A stretch of DNA of 64,000 nt, taken from NCBI RefSeq assembly GCF_901933205.1, contig NC_044600.1:2418001-2482000 (forward strand), written 5' to 3'. Under the pieces are notes generated by a model that was not told where the DNA came from, did not search any database, and was given only the letters and a program-made list of their open reading frames with translations. How positions within the stretch are numbered: the first letter of the stretch is position 1; each line of letters begins with the position of its first letter. Source of the DNA: Camarhynchus parvulus (taxonomy: Eukaryota > Chordata > Aves > Passeriformes > Thraupidae). Shown piece after piece: positions 48,602-60,959 of the stretch. Both the position numbers and the translations under genes were made by a program.

Positions 48602-48644
48602 TGACAATCGTAAATGACAATCGTAAATGCGTAAATGACAATCA
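48602..48644. repeat. 13-bp tandem repeat, tgacaatcgtaaa
   Basis: Two exact units (48602-48614 and 48615-48627) are followed by a rearranged partial unit (cgtaaatgacaatc). Each unit carries a CpG. The repeat lies inside the plus-strand open frame 48379-48837. Confidence 0.93.
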
Positions 48645-48869
48645 CAGCATCAAGCTGCTTGAACAGCTCCTCTCTCAACTCAGAAGCCAAAATCCTCTCA
48701 AAGAACCCAAACCCAGCCCCAACTCCGAGCTCCTGGTGAGGAAATGCTGCAGGAGAGGAACAGGAGGAGCCCATCAATGCCCCATCAGCTGGGACCAGAC
48801 ACCTCCCTGCAGGTTGTTCCTGCACATGAAGGGTTAATGCCTGCTGCCAACTGAGGAGCACAGCAAGCC

Positions 48870-48965
48870 CCCGCAGGACTGCACATAAACATTATTGATT
48901 GCAGACTCAGATCGATGGGGTTTAACTGCTGTGATTAGCAGCTGCCTGGATGGAGGGTTTGGCCA
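48870..48965. promoter_or_regulatory. candidate regulatory block with GATTA next to E-box
   Basis: attgatt (48894-48900), atcgat (48911-48916), and gattag (48933-48938) abutting E-box cagctg (48939-48944). Two CpGs remain in ccgcag and atcgat. The arrangement suggests combined homeodomain and bHLH input, which is inference. Confidence 0.24.
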
Positions 48966-49872
48966 TGCAGGGGCTGGGAGCAGCGCACCCTGCGCTGGGA
49001 AAAGGGGAAATCCTGTGCCTTGGAGAGCAGCAGCTGAGGGACTGCCCTGCAACACGAGGCTTGCAGGTTCACAGACAGAAATCTCCTCTCTGCATGCACA
49101 AACATGAGCAGCACGTATCTGGGACTGCAGGAAGGGTTTCTCAGCTGAGAGTTTCCGTATTTTAGCCAGCTGTATGGACTGGCCTGTGGAAGCCTGCACA
49201 GCCAGCAGGGCACCTGCTAAAGGGAAATGCACTCAGGCATGAACAGAGCTGTGAGAGCTGTTTCATTTCTGCTTCTCAATTCCTACACTGTATTTGCCAC
49301 AAGCTTTGGGAGTAGAGGCCTCTAGAACAAAGCTAACTTCAGGATTTCACATTTCACTGCTTCTTTCATTGCCTCACATCACCTCTGCAGCCACATACTC
49401 CATGTGCAACAACACACTGATGCACAGGGAATAAACAGCAGAAAGGGCTCTGAAATCCTCCACATAAAACTTTTATATAAATTCTTTTTTTCAATTACAA
49501 ACACCAAAATATTCAAACCCATTCTGTGTTAAGAAACATTGCATATTAATATCCATGTTTCTGCATTGCCTTTTGCATGATTGATTGTTGTTTCATTCTT
49601 GGTTAAGTCCTCATGAAGCAAAAGGTTGATCTCTCAAACCTCCCTCCCAAAATAACAAACATTCACCACTTCATTCCTACACCAGATGCTCACAGTTTGT
49701 TGACACACCAAGAAAACCATCAAAATAGTTTTGTTTTGTCAAGTTCTGCAAAATTTTTTTAAGCACAAGTTGAAGGCAGGATAATGCTGATATTTCTCCC
49801 TTAAAAAGAACTTAACTCAAAGGGGACCATCAATAATCTGGGCAGCCAAAAACCAAAACAAACCATTCTTAC

Positions 49873-50064
49873 CTGTGATAGAAGATCCACAGAGCAACTT
49901 GTTGCAACGCTTTTTTGCAGATAATTTACATAAATACTTATAGAAACCACCCCTACAGAAAAGAAGTGATCACAAAAGTTGTTCCAGCCTACCTGTGGCT
50001 GAGTCCAGGGCTCCAAGGTTGTTTCTTTCAAAGGAGTTTGTGGCCTTCCCACTTCTTTTGTGTG
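49873..50064 (-). other. best exon-like segment: 192 bases, phase 0-0, minus strand
   Basis: On the minus strand, a strong acceptor (acatctttttctctcccaaaag) precedes 192 bases, exactly 64 open codons, ending at a consensus donor, tatcacag/gtaagaatgg (plus-strand GT complement at 49871-49872). A second acceptor (tcacttcttttctgtag) inside it would give an 80-base alternative, 49873-49952, and an internal donor (gccacag/gtaggc) would end a 72-base alternative. The surrounding minus-strand frame is open for 127 codons (49801-50184). The peptide starts HTKEVGRPQTPLKETTLEPW and includes a hydrophobic stretch (VGVVSISIYVNYL). I recognise no family. It is a candidate exon of a minus-strand coding or long non-coding transcript; chance is not excluded. 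Confidence 0.22.
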
Positions 50065-53000
50065 CTTTTGGGAGAGAAAAAGATGTGTCAGTGATATGTT
50101 CAGTCCGCATTCAGCATTAATTTCCCTTGAGGGAATAAAACAGGTACAAATTCCATACAATAATGGATCAATGCTTCCCTGCACACATTTGGAGTAGGCT
50201 GTAACATTTTTTTCCTACCAGCTAAATAACTTTATAGAGTTGCTGTGTCTTTCAAGGTGTGGGAGTACACACTTTCATCTGTGCATACAGGTAAAAAATT
50301 CAGCTGAGAATATGAAATTATTTGCCACCAGAGTTAGGCTCAGCAGCAGAAATTCAGAGGGAACTCAGCTCTGGTTTCTCCCCTGTTTCCTGCCCATGCT
50401 GTGTTATGCTCACTGCAACTTCAATAGATGAATCAGAAAAGGAATTTATGGGAAACACTTTTAAAGGCTGAATTATTTGGATGTGGAGCCATGTTTTGAG
50501 GTGAGAGCCCTTGTCATTCCTTAATCCTCAAGCTGGAGCCAGGAGACAGAGCAGTTAAAGGTTTTCTGTCTCCTTGACTTCCCACTACTTGGAATGTTCT
50601 AAGAACAACCACCCCATATCAAAAGTCCATCTAATCAAATAGATTAAAGTGGTCTTCAAACACTCTGATCCTTCGCATTTTCTTTTTTTACAACACCAAA
50701 ACATCCTGCAATTCTTTATTAACATCTAATTACTCTACTGCAATAATAAATGCACAAGATTTTGGTCACTGGGACTGAGCATGGAACAGGATGTTGTCAC
50801 TTTTTAATTTTCTCCATTTGTGCTTCCAGTGAGGGAATTTCACACACTGCTGTAAAGGATACAAGTCTCATATTTTCTTTCTCCCTAAGTTTTTGTTCTG
50901 TCGTAAAACAGAAACAATGGCATTCACAAGATTAAAACAAAAATTCTCTGCTGAAATACTTTTAAGTAGCACCAAGATTTTCCTCCTCCTAAAATACATC
51001 TCTAATTTGCTACCCTTTAACCACATCTAATACAAATATCACATTATCCAGGTCCCACACCAGAGTGCTCTAAATGCCCATAGAGACTGCAAAGATTGAC
51101 AAAGAAAAGGAGAGAGATGCCATTGGATGTTTTTGTCATTTACAACAAACTGTGGTTGCTTAAAAGGAAGCATTGTTTTTTAAATACACAATTTGGGGGC
51201 AACTTCAGTTTGCATGGAGCATTCACAGGGCTTCTTTCAAAAAACCACCTTATTAAATGGCAATTGTGTTTTGGCAGGTTGGATTGCCTGTAATAATAGA
51301 TTACAAGCAATAATTTTTACCATTTTTTTGTTATTTTGTATTTTGGGGTAGCAATGGAATATGATTCATTCTTGAAATAGAACAATAAGTGCATTTCAAA
51401 AGTGAAAAGAAATAACCACAGATTTAGTGAATGCTAAAAAGAGTTAAAATGAATGCATCTGTAAAGGGAAGGTTGTGTTTTTCATCTGTTCAAAAGCAAA
51501 TGTAGTCTACCTTATAATCTTGCTTTAATCATCAGCCATCAAAGGGACCAAAACACACAATGAAAATTATTAAACATATCAATTGTGATGCTAAAGATAC
51601 CATAATAATTCCACATGGGCCAGCCTACCAGGAATGGATGTTAAAAATCACATTATTTCTTGAGAAATAATTCTCCTTCGCATTTCACACCAGTTCTTTA
51701 TACAACATTTGTCCACTCAGAGGGCAAAGAGAAAAATGAATAAACAAGTGATTATGCAAGGAAAACAGATGTAAAAGTACATTTAGGTGAAGCAGCACTT
51801 GAAGTGTTTGGGTAACACTGGAAACCATGTTCTCAGTCTTAGACATGGCTTAATGAAGACTCCAAGAACTTAATGCTGAATTTTATTCAGACTGGCCCCA
51901 TTTACTTCCTGAAGTTCCCCCTGCCCTGCACCTAAAGAGACCTTGTCACCCCAGCCTGAAGATAAAATATCAGGAAATAATGACAGCACACAGAAAGAAT
52001 GAGAGTAGTGCAGATTCCAGGGAAACTGCTGCTCCTGGAGGGAAGGAGGACAAAACCAAGCAGCAGCTCCATTACCCCTGCAGGCTTTCCTCACACAGGA
52101 AACACCTTTGTGGCTCTCACTCCAATTGTCCAGTGCTGTTCCACAGCCAGCTCTGGTTTGCCATGGAGAACCAGGGGGGATTTGTATGGTCACTTTTCCC
52201 ATGGACAAACTCATCCCACAGGGGCTGTGAGCCCACAGGGACAGCTGGCACCCACCCAGTGCCTGTACCTGTCCCAAGAGGCAATTCCTGCCCCTCTCCA
52301 GGTGAGATACCTGCTCTGAACCACCTGCTACAACAGCAGCTACACCTGGAGTACAGAGCTCCTTGCTCACCCTGGCTGATACACACACCCCTTGCTAATG
52401 GATCACACCAGCAGCACTTAGCCTCAAGTTCTCTTTGCTCTGTTTCAAAGAAGGATGTGGTAATGAGAGACAATCCTCACAGGAGCCTCTTCCTTCCAGC
52501 ACAGGTAAAGAAGCTCTGAGTAAAAGTGGGAAGTTTTTGGAAGCCTTTATCCCCTTGTTTAGCTTGGAGCATCTTCCTACAGCCTTCTGCAGCTCCCAAA
52601 TCCCCTGAAGAAACAATGCACTGTGCCCACAGGCTTTTGTTTACGTTCCCTCCTCTTCCTCAAGTTGACATTTAAGTTCTACACGTGCAAGAGAACTCTG
52701 GCCATGATGAGATCAAAGATGGAATTGGACTGGATCAAAGATGGAAGACCTCAACCTGAACATGATGTTGTGGTTCCAGCAGTGCCAGTAGAGCTCCCCC
52801 AGCCCTTGCACGCACACTGGTTGCAGTTTCTCTAGCAGGAAAGCCTGGCTGGTGGAATAAATATGTTTTTTTCTATGTTGGAAGAGCCACCTGTACATCT
52901 GCCAGAGCCAGCTGCTGTTCCACCAGCACAGGGGGTACCTAGACAACTCCTCCTGCTCCTCCCTCTCATCCAGCTCCTCCTGAGCCCTCTCCCTCTGCTG

Positions 53001-54118
53001 CAGCCCAGGGAGACCCATTCTGCCCCAAATCATCACCTGGCACTGTGTCTCTGCTATGGTACAGGCACTGAGCAAGGCACAAACAGAGGAACCACATCAA
53101 ACCTTGCTGGCTGTAAAGGTTTCCTTGATCTCAGAATTATTTCTTTTCATCCACTAGGAAATGCAATAATTCCAGCTGCTCCCCAGGCCTGTCTACCCAC
53201 ATAAACTCCAATTTTCAGGTATTTTCAATAGGAACAAAGTTTTGGTTTGTTGTGCCATCATACAGCCAGTCCCATCAGTCTTCCACCTGTCCACCTAGAA
53301 ATTGCCCTGATCAGTGGTGTTAGTAATCAATAAAGTCCAGAATAATAACCAGGTCATAAAAGACTTTGCACAAAATATTTTGCTGATATTTGGATTTTTT
53401 TCTCTGGTTGTAACAGCAAAAGAAAGATTTAATATTTAATCAAAGCAGTTATTAAATATTGTTTTAGGGAAAAATTAAATTCATCATTAATATTTCCTGT
53501 TGTTTATTAGAAGCAATAAGTTAACAAACATATAATTACTTATGACAACTTGACAGGTAATATCCAGGCTTCCAAAACCTACCAGAGAAAATGAACTGTA
53601 TAGCAGATTTTAAAGGTTATGAAAGTGTTTTAAGTCAGATATCATTTCTGTCTTTAATGGAATGATGGATCTGGGTGTTTCAGAGTGGTCCTCACTCTGA
53701 AACATGAGGGGAGATCTTCAGTGAATCTGGCATAACTCAACCTGATTAAGTTTTCTTCTAATACTAAATACTGGATTGGCTCAGCTGGATGTTACCTCCA
53801 TTCCATCCTCCTTCTCTATTGACAACTTTTGGCTTTTCTTTAAAGCAAATCTTGACTTAGAATTAAAAATGAAAAATAAAAAGTTACAACACGACAACTT
53901 TTGTTTACCTATTCTCATTTCTGGAAAAGCCCTACAATTATCCAGGCAGATACTACCACCAGTAATTCCAATGGTTATTGATTGCTGTGAGTAGCAAAAG
54001 CAGACTGAAATTCCAAGGTAATACCATGCGTTTTTCTCTGGTGCCTTAGGAAACTGCTATGGCAGCATTAAAATTGTCTGACTCCAAGTGTCCCAGCCCT
54101 GTACTTTACAGCAAAGGG

Positions 54119-54152
54119 AAAAAAAACCAAAAAAACCCCCAAAAACCCCAAA
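54119..54152 (+). repeat. A/C-rich low-complexity tract
   Basis: Successive A8CC, A7C5, A5C4 blocks. Its regular A-run/C-run alternation closely resembles the tract at 17701-17745. Confidence 0.88.
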
Positions 54153-55951
54153 CTGTATAAAACAAGCTTTCAAGCTGACACTTCTATGACTTGAAGTGAA
54201 ATTTGGGAAATGAACAGCAAAAGACATTTTCTAAGTTGCACATGAGCTATGTTATATTATATTCATATAGTTGGGATTGCAAATGTTTATCTGTTTGGGG
54301 CAACTTCTGTCTGCCAAAATCTACATTTTTAGACAGGAAGTGCACTCTTCACTACTTTTCTGTTGCACACTTATTCAGGAAATCAGGTACACTGATTTTA
54401 CTGTCCAGGCAGAATGTCTTTGCACAGAGACAGAGGAGCCCTGTAAGCTGAGGAGGAGATTATCTCTATTAACAATGCCTCCCCCTTGCCTCTAAGTTGA
54501 TTTCAGGTAATTGGATTCCTGCAGTCCTCCCAAGGTCCTTCATGTGAAAGGCGAACAGAAGGGTTAATTTTAGTGACAATAATATAAGTTAATGCCACAG
54601 ACTGCTAAAACAAATTATTCTATTCTGAGTTTCCAAGGTTCATATATTTTTATATGAAGAAAGCCACGGGACAGCTGAAATGCAGATGTCCTTAAGGATT
54701 CCTATAGGAAGGTTTTTGTTTTGTGTTCAGGAAGAAAAGGTCTGAATTTTGCCAGAGGACTTAAATACAAATAAATATACAGATAAGAGCCCCTTTGTGG
54801 AGAGATCAGTGAGGAACCCACGAGTCTAGAGCCCTGAAATGTAACTTAGGAGCGTTCCAGACTAAGCAGCAACCTGGAATCACCACTGACAGCTTCCACT
54901 CTGCTCTGTTTTGCTGTCCCAGCTGCAGCTCCGTCTCTGGAATTACCAAAATGCCCTGTGGCATGGCTCTGCATCCCCCCAGCCATTCCTTGGGCTCAAA
55001 AGCGACAACTTCACCCAGCAAGTCCCTAATGGTGCTGCCAACAAGGCAGCTTTTACCTTGCAAGCACCTCCTGAGAGATGCAATAAATCCCCCAGGGCAC
55101 ATCCAGCATTAGGAGGTGATTCCAGAGGTGCAGCTCACCCCAGCTGTTCCTGCAGGGAAATCAGCCCTTGGCTCCTTTATTTCCCTCTTTTGTGCTAACA
55201 CATCTCTGGGCAAAGCTGGTGCAGGGCAGGGGATGGAGGGCAAAGGCAGGGTGTGGGTGTGGGGTGCAGCACACCAGGAATGCTCAGGGGTTTAACAAAG
55301 CCTGACACGAGATTTGCCAGATGGTTCTGTACCGGATTGTAAAACTTTAAACTAATCTTCATTTAAGAGTTTTAAGGGCTGTATCCCTCTTATAAAGCCT
55401 CTTGCTCTTTTGCCTGGTTGATTCTGGTAAATTATAGATCAGACTTTAGAAAACTGCTTCCATGAGCAGCGGCTCCTTAAATCTCAGCTAAACTGAGCAA
55501 GAAGATTACATGTTATTATGATGTAGCACAGCAGGATTTCTGTACAGCAAACATAATGATGTAGAGAAGGATAAAACTATCATTCTGCACAAGGAGGTCA
55601 TCCACACAAGAACAATGCTCTCTACACAGCAGCCAAATCCATCCCTACATGGTGAATCTTCACTGGGAAAATGCTTTTTCTTAATGGTTCTGTGAAGAAA
55701 CCCAACCGTAAGCAAAAAACCCAAATCTGCACTTCAGGATTCAGCCATCAAGCATTGTACACAAAGGAGATGTCATTAGGGAGAAATTATTCTAAATACT
55801 ACTAGAAAAAAGTATCTATTTCAAGGGTAATTTTAGGGTAAATGCATCTTGTTGGTTTTATGCAAGGAGAAAGGATTTCCTGTGAATCCCAAGGGATATG
55901 TCAGATAGCGTATGTAGCATTAAAAATTAAAATGCTCACTAATCTTACAAG

Positions 55952-55973
55952 CATATATATATATATATATATA
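55952..55973. repeat. (AT)n dinucleotide microsatellite
   Basis: An uninterrupted AT alternation of about 10-11 units in an A+T-rich neighbourhood. It is self-complementary and likely variable in length. Confidence 0.96.
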
Positions 55974-57182
55974 CTTTTAATTGTAAATCAAATCCAGTTC
56001 ACATGGAACAGCACAGAATAACTACACTGGTATAGAAATTCTTTCCACCTGCTATTTGTATTTGCCATCTTACTCAGTATCTTCCTCACTAAAATTCTTG
56101 TACAGAGAAATGCAGATTTCAGACACCACATGATGACAAAGTCAAAGGGGGAACAACAGAGAATAAATCCAGGTCTTCAGTAACCAGCAGCAGCAAAACT
56201 GCAAAAAACCCAAGAGACTGAGACCACCAAATCTGCAAGTTGGTACAGGAATTTGATACTAAAATTGTGGCTTGTCAATTTTCTTGAACAGGTGATATAA
56301 ATGCTTAAGTGTATTCAGCTCCAAGGCAGCGTCTGTTGAAATTTCTCCTATTTTCTTTTCCTCTACACAATTCTGATTGCAGTGTAGTAATGTCAAATGA
56401 CCTCCTTCTTTCTTTTTTCCTTTTTTAATTTAAATATTGCTTTCTGGACATGAAAGCTTTTGACTTAAAAGCAAACAGGTGAGATATTCACAGCCCTGGT
56501 CTTTTCAGAATGTCATGCACAGGAATTCCACAGACTTATCCTAAAGTTTCGTGTAAGAACAGCAGCAATTTGAAATGCCTGAGAGGATATACTGGTGAAG
56601 ACTGTTGCACAACTGATTTTATTACATCTAAATGACAATCAGAAACTGTGTTATCCTTCTGTTTTATCTTGCACATCATTGCTTATAAACTTAAACAAGT
56701 TTCCCAGATTTCAAATATGATTAAGAAATTCCTAATCAATGCGCAGTTAAATACTTCCTGATATAAGAACAGAGGATTTACCACAAATTCAGATAGTCTT
56801 AAAGGAAAAAAAAAATTTTCAAATTTCACAAATATTGAGTTCTTTTTAGTTCATATATGTAAAAATCTTAGTGGTAATAGCTGATAAAATATGCTTACAC
56901 TATATGTTCTGGCTTGAAAGTATTTACATATATAAAACTAATGTGACATTAGATGCTAAGGTGTTCTTACTTCAAGAGAAAGGGGGAAAAAGAACATAAT
57001 ATCAAACAGCTTGTTTTACTTGTCTGAGCTCTACTTAGCTTTTAAAGAAGGAATAGAAATGTACACAAATCCATTTTGTGGCTCGGATATAAAGCATTGT
57101 GTTAAAAGTGTAGTACACGGTAGCAAAACTAAAATTTTATATTCCTGCATATTTCCTCCAGAGTTGTTAAAATTCACATCTC

Positions 57183-57428
57183 TTGTTATATCCTGCCATA
57201 AAAATAGTTTCTCTTTCTGTAGGTTATTCAGGAAAAACAGAGGAGCCCCTGCCTGGATCCACCTTGTCCAAATGTGGGGTTTTTTTAGGGCTTGTCATCT
57301 TCTTTCTCTATGGCATGACTAAGTTATACTTTACAGAAATCCAGCTTCTTCTAAAGAACATTTGCAATTTAAATTGCTCTTTCTCTCTGAACATTAAGTC
57401 TGAATTGGATAAAGTTGTTAAAAGCTAA
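57183..57428 (+). other. 81-codon frame with an acceptor-like start and a hydrophobic segment, unrecognised
   Basis: An acceptor-like atagtttctctttctgtag (AG at about 57221-57222) falls within an open frame ending at a TAA just before a poly-T run. After the acceptor the peptide begins YSGKTEEPLPGSTLSKCGVF and continues with a hydrophobic segment (LGLVIFFLYGM), so it resembles a terminal exon of a membrane protein. No start context or homology is recognised, and A+T-rich DNA often yields hydrophobic frames by chance. Confidence 0.1.
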
Positions 57429-57437
57429 GGCTTCCTG

Positions 57438-57451
57438 TTTTTTTTTTTTTT
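57438..57451. repeat. poly-T run (14)
   Basis: Fourteen T, just after the stop of the open frame 57183-57428. Confidence 0.93.
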
Positions 57452-60013
57452 ACTAATCAAGCAAACCAAAATTACATTATCAGAGCCAGCCAGGAGTAGC
57501 GAGGACCTGGTTGCTGGAGAAAGGCCTGAAAGGGAATCTCACACAGTGATTACAGCCAGGGCACAATGGCTGACCAACCTCTACACTTTAAGCTTTGAAG
57601 TGTGGCAGAACTAAGGAAAATGTGCCACCTTAAATTAGATTTTTCCAGAAAGTTGATAAATAGGCTTACTCATAAAGAGCAGCAAGACTAATCTGCAATT
57701 CTCCTGACATTAGACAACATGATCTATAGAAGCCTTGTTGGATCATCAGTTCTTTTCATTTGATGTCATCCTATTTATATTCCTTATCCCCAGCTGTGAC
57801 TATTCGTCTTATAAAGTATGTTTGATTTTTCTAGTACATATTGTAGCTCTGAGTGGATGAAGTAAAATAAAAAAGTCAGATTGTTCTTCAGGTGGCAGGA
57901 GTGTGTCCACAACAGGCACTCAGACCATAAATGATCCCTCAAGAGATAAAGAAATATGTTGGGAAATGCTTTTATTGTTCCTTATCGTGACTTTGAGTAA
58001 ATTATTCAGCCTCTATCCTAAGCTATGGCACAGAATTCAGAGTGGAGGCAAAGAATGTGACTTGTAAAGGAGGGAGGAGCAGGGGGAGGCAGGTGGAAGT
58101 CCCTGAGGGGGTAAGAGTGGCTCCAGCTGCCCCAGGACACATCTGAGCAAGGAGGATCCATCGCCCACTTAAGCCAAGAATGTCTGTGGGCTGGAGCTGC
58201 ACAGCTCAGGAAAAATTTATAGGTATTTTGACACTTGACATGTGGTCAGGATAGAGCCCAAAAGCTCCACATTTTTCTAGTAAAATCCATAAGAATTTGA
58301 ATTGGACCAGCAAGAACCTGGTGCCTGTCAGCCTCACTGCTGCTTCCTCCCTTCCCATGGACAGCTCTGCACAGCCTCCCATCAAGAAGAGCAATACAAA
58401 TATTCCCTTTTACTTATTGGGAAAGTGCCACCACAGATGCCCACCAAGCCCCTTCACACTTCCCCCAACTCTCCTGTGTTCTGCCAAACCCATCCTCACT
58501 CTTTGTTAGAAATCCCTTCTGAAGTTACAGGAAAAATTCTACCTTGATGTCACACGTTTTGCTGCAGTTTGCTGTCAAGAGAATAGTCACTCTATTTCAA
58601 GAAGAATCATAAATTTATAACCATTGTTTTTTTTCAGCTAAACATAACAAATAATAACATTACAAAATTATTTCTCTGACTGACCTATATAATAATAAAG
58701 TCTGCTGTGCTGCTTTTCTGGAAGGAGAGAGCGTAAAATTCATTGGAGGCTGCACTGAACAACGAGATTTTGGAAGCTCTGACAGACTGGGGCCAAGGTC
58801 CACCAGTGGCACAATTGCCCTGGCTCCTGAGTGCCTACACAAGTGTGGCAGATTTGTGTCCTTGGGGCATGTGGGCAGGACAGGAGTGCAAATCAGGCAG
58901 GCTCAGCGTGAGGCTCTGTTCTTTGGAGGGTTTCTAGACCCACCCAGGGACATTCAGGACAGCTCCTACAACACAGATGTGTTATCTTTATATTCCAGAT
59001 ATCATTACAAGGCTCCTTGGCCCAGATATTGGGTTGGATTTAAATGTTAAATATTAAATTTCGATGTTAAATATTTAATACAAGAGCTACCTCTGTTTCC
59101 TCTGTGATCTTGTCCCTGCTCTGAGCAGGGTCAGGCAGCAGAGGCAGAGGTCACCAGCTCCTTGTGGCCAGCAGATGAAGCCATACAATGAACTCACAAA
59201 ACCAAAGCTCACTTTAAATCCCCTCTTGTTTGTTCTGCAGAAAATAAAGCATCCTAGCAGATTAAGGAAAATAATGTCAATATTGTCACTGCTGGTTTTT
59301 TTATACAGAGCTTTTATACGTGTTAAGGAAAATGGCATTTTGTTTATTAGGGGCAACTGCTTCCATTCTTTCCAGATGACAAATTCCAGGAACAATTTGA
59401 GCTTTTAGAAATAGTTAATGAGATAAAAATCATTAAGGCATCATTCTGATGTGAAGGGTTTGCATGTCTCACATGAGAGATCTGAAAATAAACATTTGGA
59501 ATATTTGAGAGCAAAAGCCACGGAATGTGGCCATCACTGGATTCCCAAACTGTTTACACTGAACACTTACTTGTCTTAGATTAAGCACACATTCAGTGCA
59601 ATAACATATGGCAGTGAAATCAGACATAGTAACTGCTTTTATTAGGTGAAATACTTGTATAAAAGTGTGTTAGTCTGTCCAGATGTAACAGACTGGGAAT
59701 AATTTCACTTATAAAGGTTGCTTGTATTATCTCCTCTAATACCTCTGATGTATGTATTTCATAAAACAAACATTCTGTTATCTCTGGATTACTGCACTAA
59801 ATCTACTCATGGAAATTCTTCAGGAATTCTTACTAAGGAATATGAAACACTCCCACAATTTACATGACAGTGACCCTTAAACCTTATGAGATTATGCTGG
59901 TTTTTTTATGATTCCTGTTCCTACAACTGATTAATTACTCACTGAACTGAAAGATCTGAACTTGCATCAAGTGACTTTTCTAGCAACAACACTGGTTCAA
60001 GGATCAGTGAAGG

Positions 60014-60088
60014 AAAAAAAAAACCCAGCAAATAAAAAAAAACAAACCAAAACCCCAAAGCACCAAACCCCACAAAATAACCCAAAAT
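60014..60088 (+). repeat. A/C-rich low-complexity tract (longest)
   Basis: About 75 bases nearly free of G and T on the plus strand, with A-runs of up to 10 broken by CCC and CCCC. The longest member of the A/C-rich class in the window. Confidence 0.9.
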
Positions 60089-60239
60089 ATCCTGGGTCTG
60101 TACTCGTTATTTTTACAGATTATCTGATCTTTTAAATTCAAGTACAGCTTTGTATTTTGTGTGAATTGCAACACAATCACCGAGAGAAATCAAACAAAAC
60201 ATATTGAAACAACCTAAGTAAGGATTTGTCCCACAATCC

Positions 60240-60530
60240 TTTAAGGATTCTCCTCATTTCTGCGACAACGTAAATAAAGCGCCTTTATTACAAGGATGTA
60301 AAGATGTTATGATAGATCTCTACATATATAAAAGCCTCAGCATTCAAAGGTAAGAATAATATTTTCCCTTTCTTTACTCTTGCAGGCTTATCTCAAAGGG
60401 AGCAGTTGGAAAGAAAGAAGAGGCCATGTAACGCGTGTTGATTGAACCAAATGGAATTTTCCAGGCAGTGCAGATAGGCTGGCTGTGCTCTCTGCAGCTG
60501 AGAGCTGCTCAGTATGAGTGAAGTGGAACT
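60240..60530. promoter_or_regulatory. candidate regulatory block with TATA-like and splice-like signals
   Basis: CpG-bearing words (tgcgacaacg, aagcgcc, taacgcgtg) are clustered here. A TATA-like tatataaaag (60325-60334) is followed by donor-like aaag/gtaagaa (GT at 60350) and then by a strong acceptor, a pyrimidine run ending ttgcag at 60385. The 36 bases between donor and acceptor are too few for a vertebrate intron, so they cannot pair. The acceptor alone could begin an exon at 60386, open for about 19 codons. It may be a promoter or a conserved element. Confidence 0.25.
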
Positions 60531-60959
60531 CAAAACCTGAACATCATGAACTTTTCATGTCCTTCCCCATCCCCATGTCCAGCTCTGCTGCAGCAGTGGC
60601 GCAAATAACCCTCAGCAAGATTCCCATTGGCCAGCCCGAGGAACCTGTGCTGACAACAGCCTGCAGCTGGCAGCACGCTTTGTTTCTTGAGCAAACACAG
60701 AGTTGGAATAACAAGCAAAACGAGAAGAAGGAAAATGTCACTGCTGCTCAGTCAGTGGGTGCTCAGAGACACTGCTGATTAATGTGTTAACTGAGGAGCC
60801 CAAAAAGACAAACCTTTTGAATCGGGGAATGAAAAGACATTTGTTCTCCTTTGTAGACAAACAGTGATTATACCAGGGAAATTTAACCACTGCAAATATA
60901 AAAATCACAGCTAAAATAATTAATAAAAGTGGCGAATGACATGACAAAGGAAATGACAT

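Larger units (their letters stand above)
48966..60239. other. gene-free stretch
   Basis: Contains the 49873 exon-like segment, G+C-rich patches (about 48960-49130, 51900-53050, 54940-55280) with long frames open on both strands, the (AT)n run and two A/C tracts. At 52711 and 52733 the word gatcaaagatggaa is repeated 22 bases apart. No gene or further transposon was recognised. Confidence 0.5.

Noticed and set aside
48379..48837. 152-codon plus-strand frame
   Set aside because: It crosses the 13-bp tandem repeat, is Gln/Ser/Pro-rich, and has no recognisable domain or upstream promoter.
49953..49992. A 40-base intron between the internal donor and acceptor of the 49.9-kb segment
   Set aside because: Too short to be spliced in a vertebrate, so the two sub-segments are treated as alternatives within one 192-base unit.
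51870..52519. Long frames on both strands (172 and 179 codons)
   Set aside because: Both strands are open at once in a G+C-rich, CAG/CTG-rich patch, the signature of composition rather than coding.
60350..60385. A 36-base intron between gtaagaa and ttgcag
   Set aside because: It is far below the minimum vertebrate intron length. The two signals cannot pair, although either could serve elsewhere.
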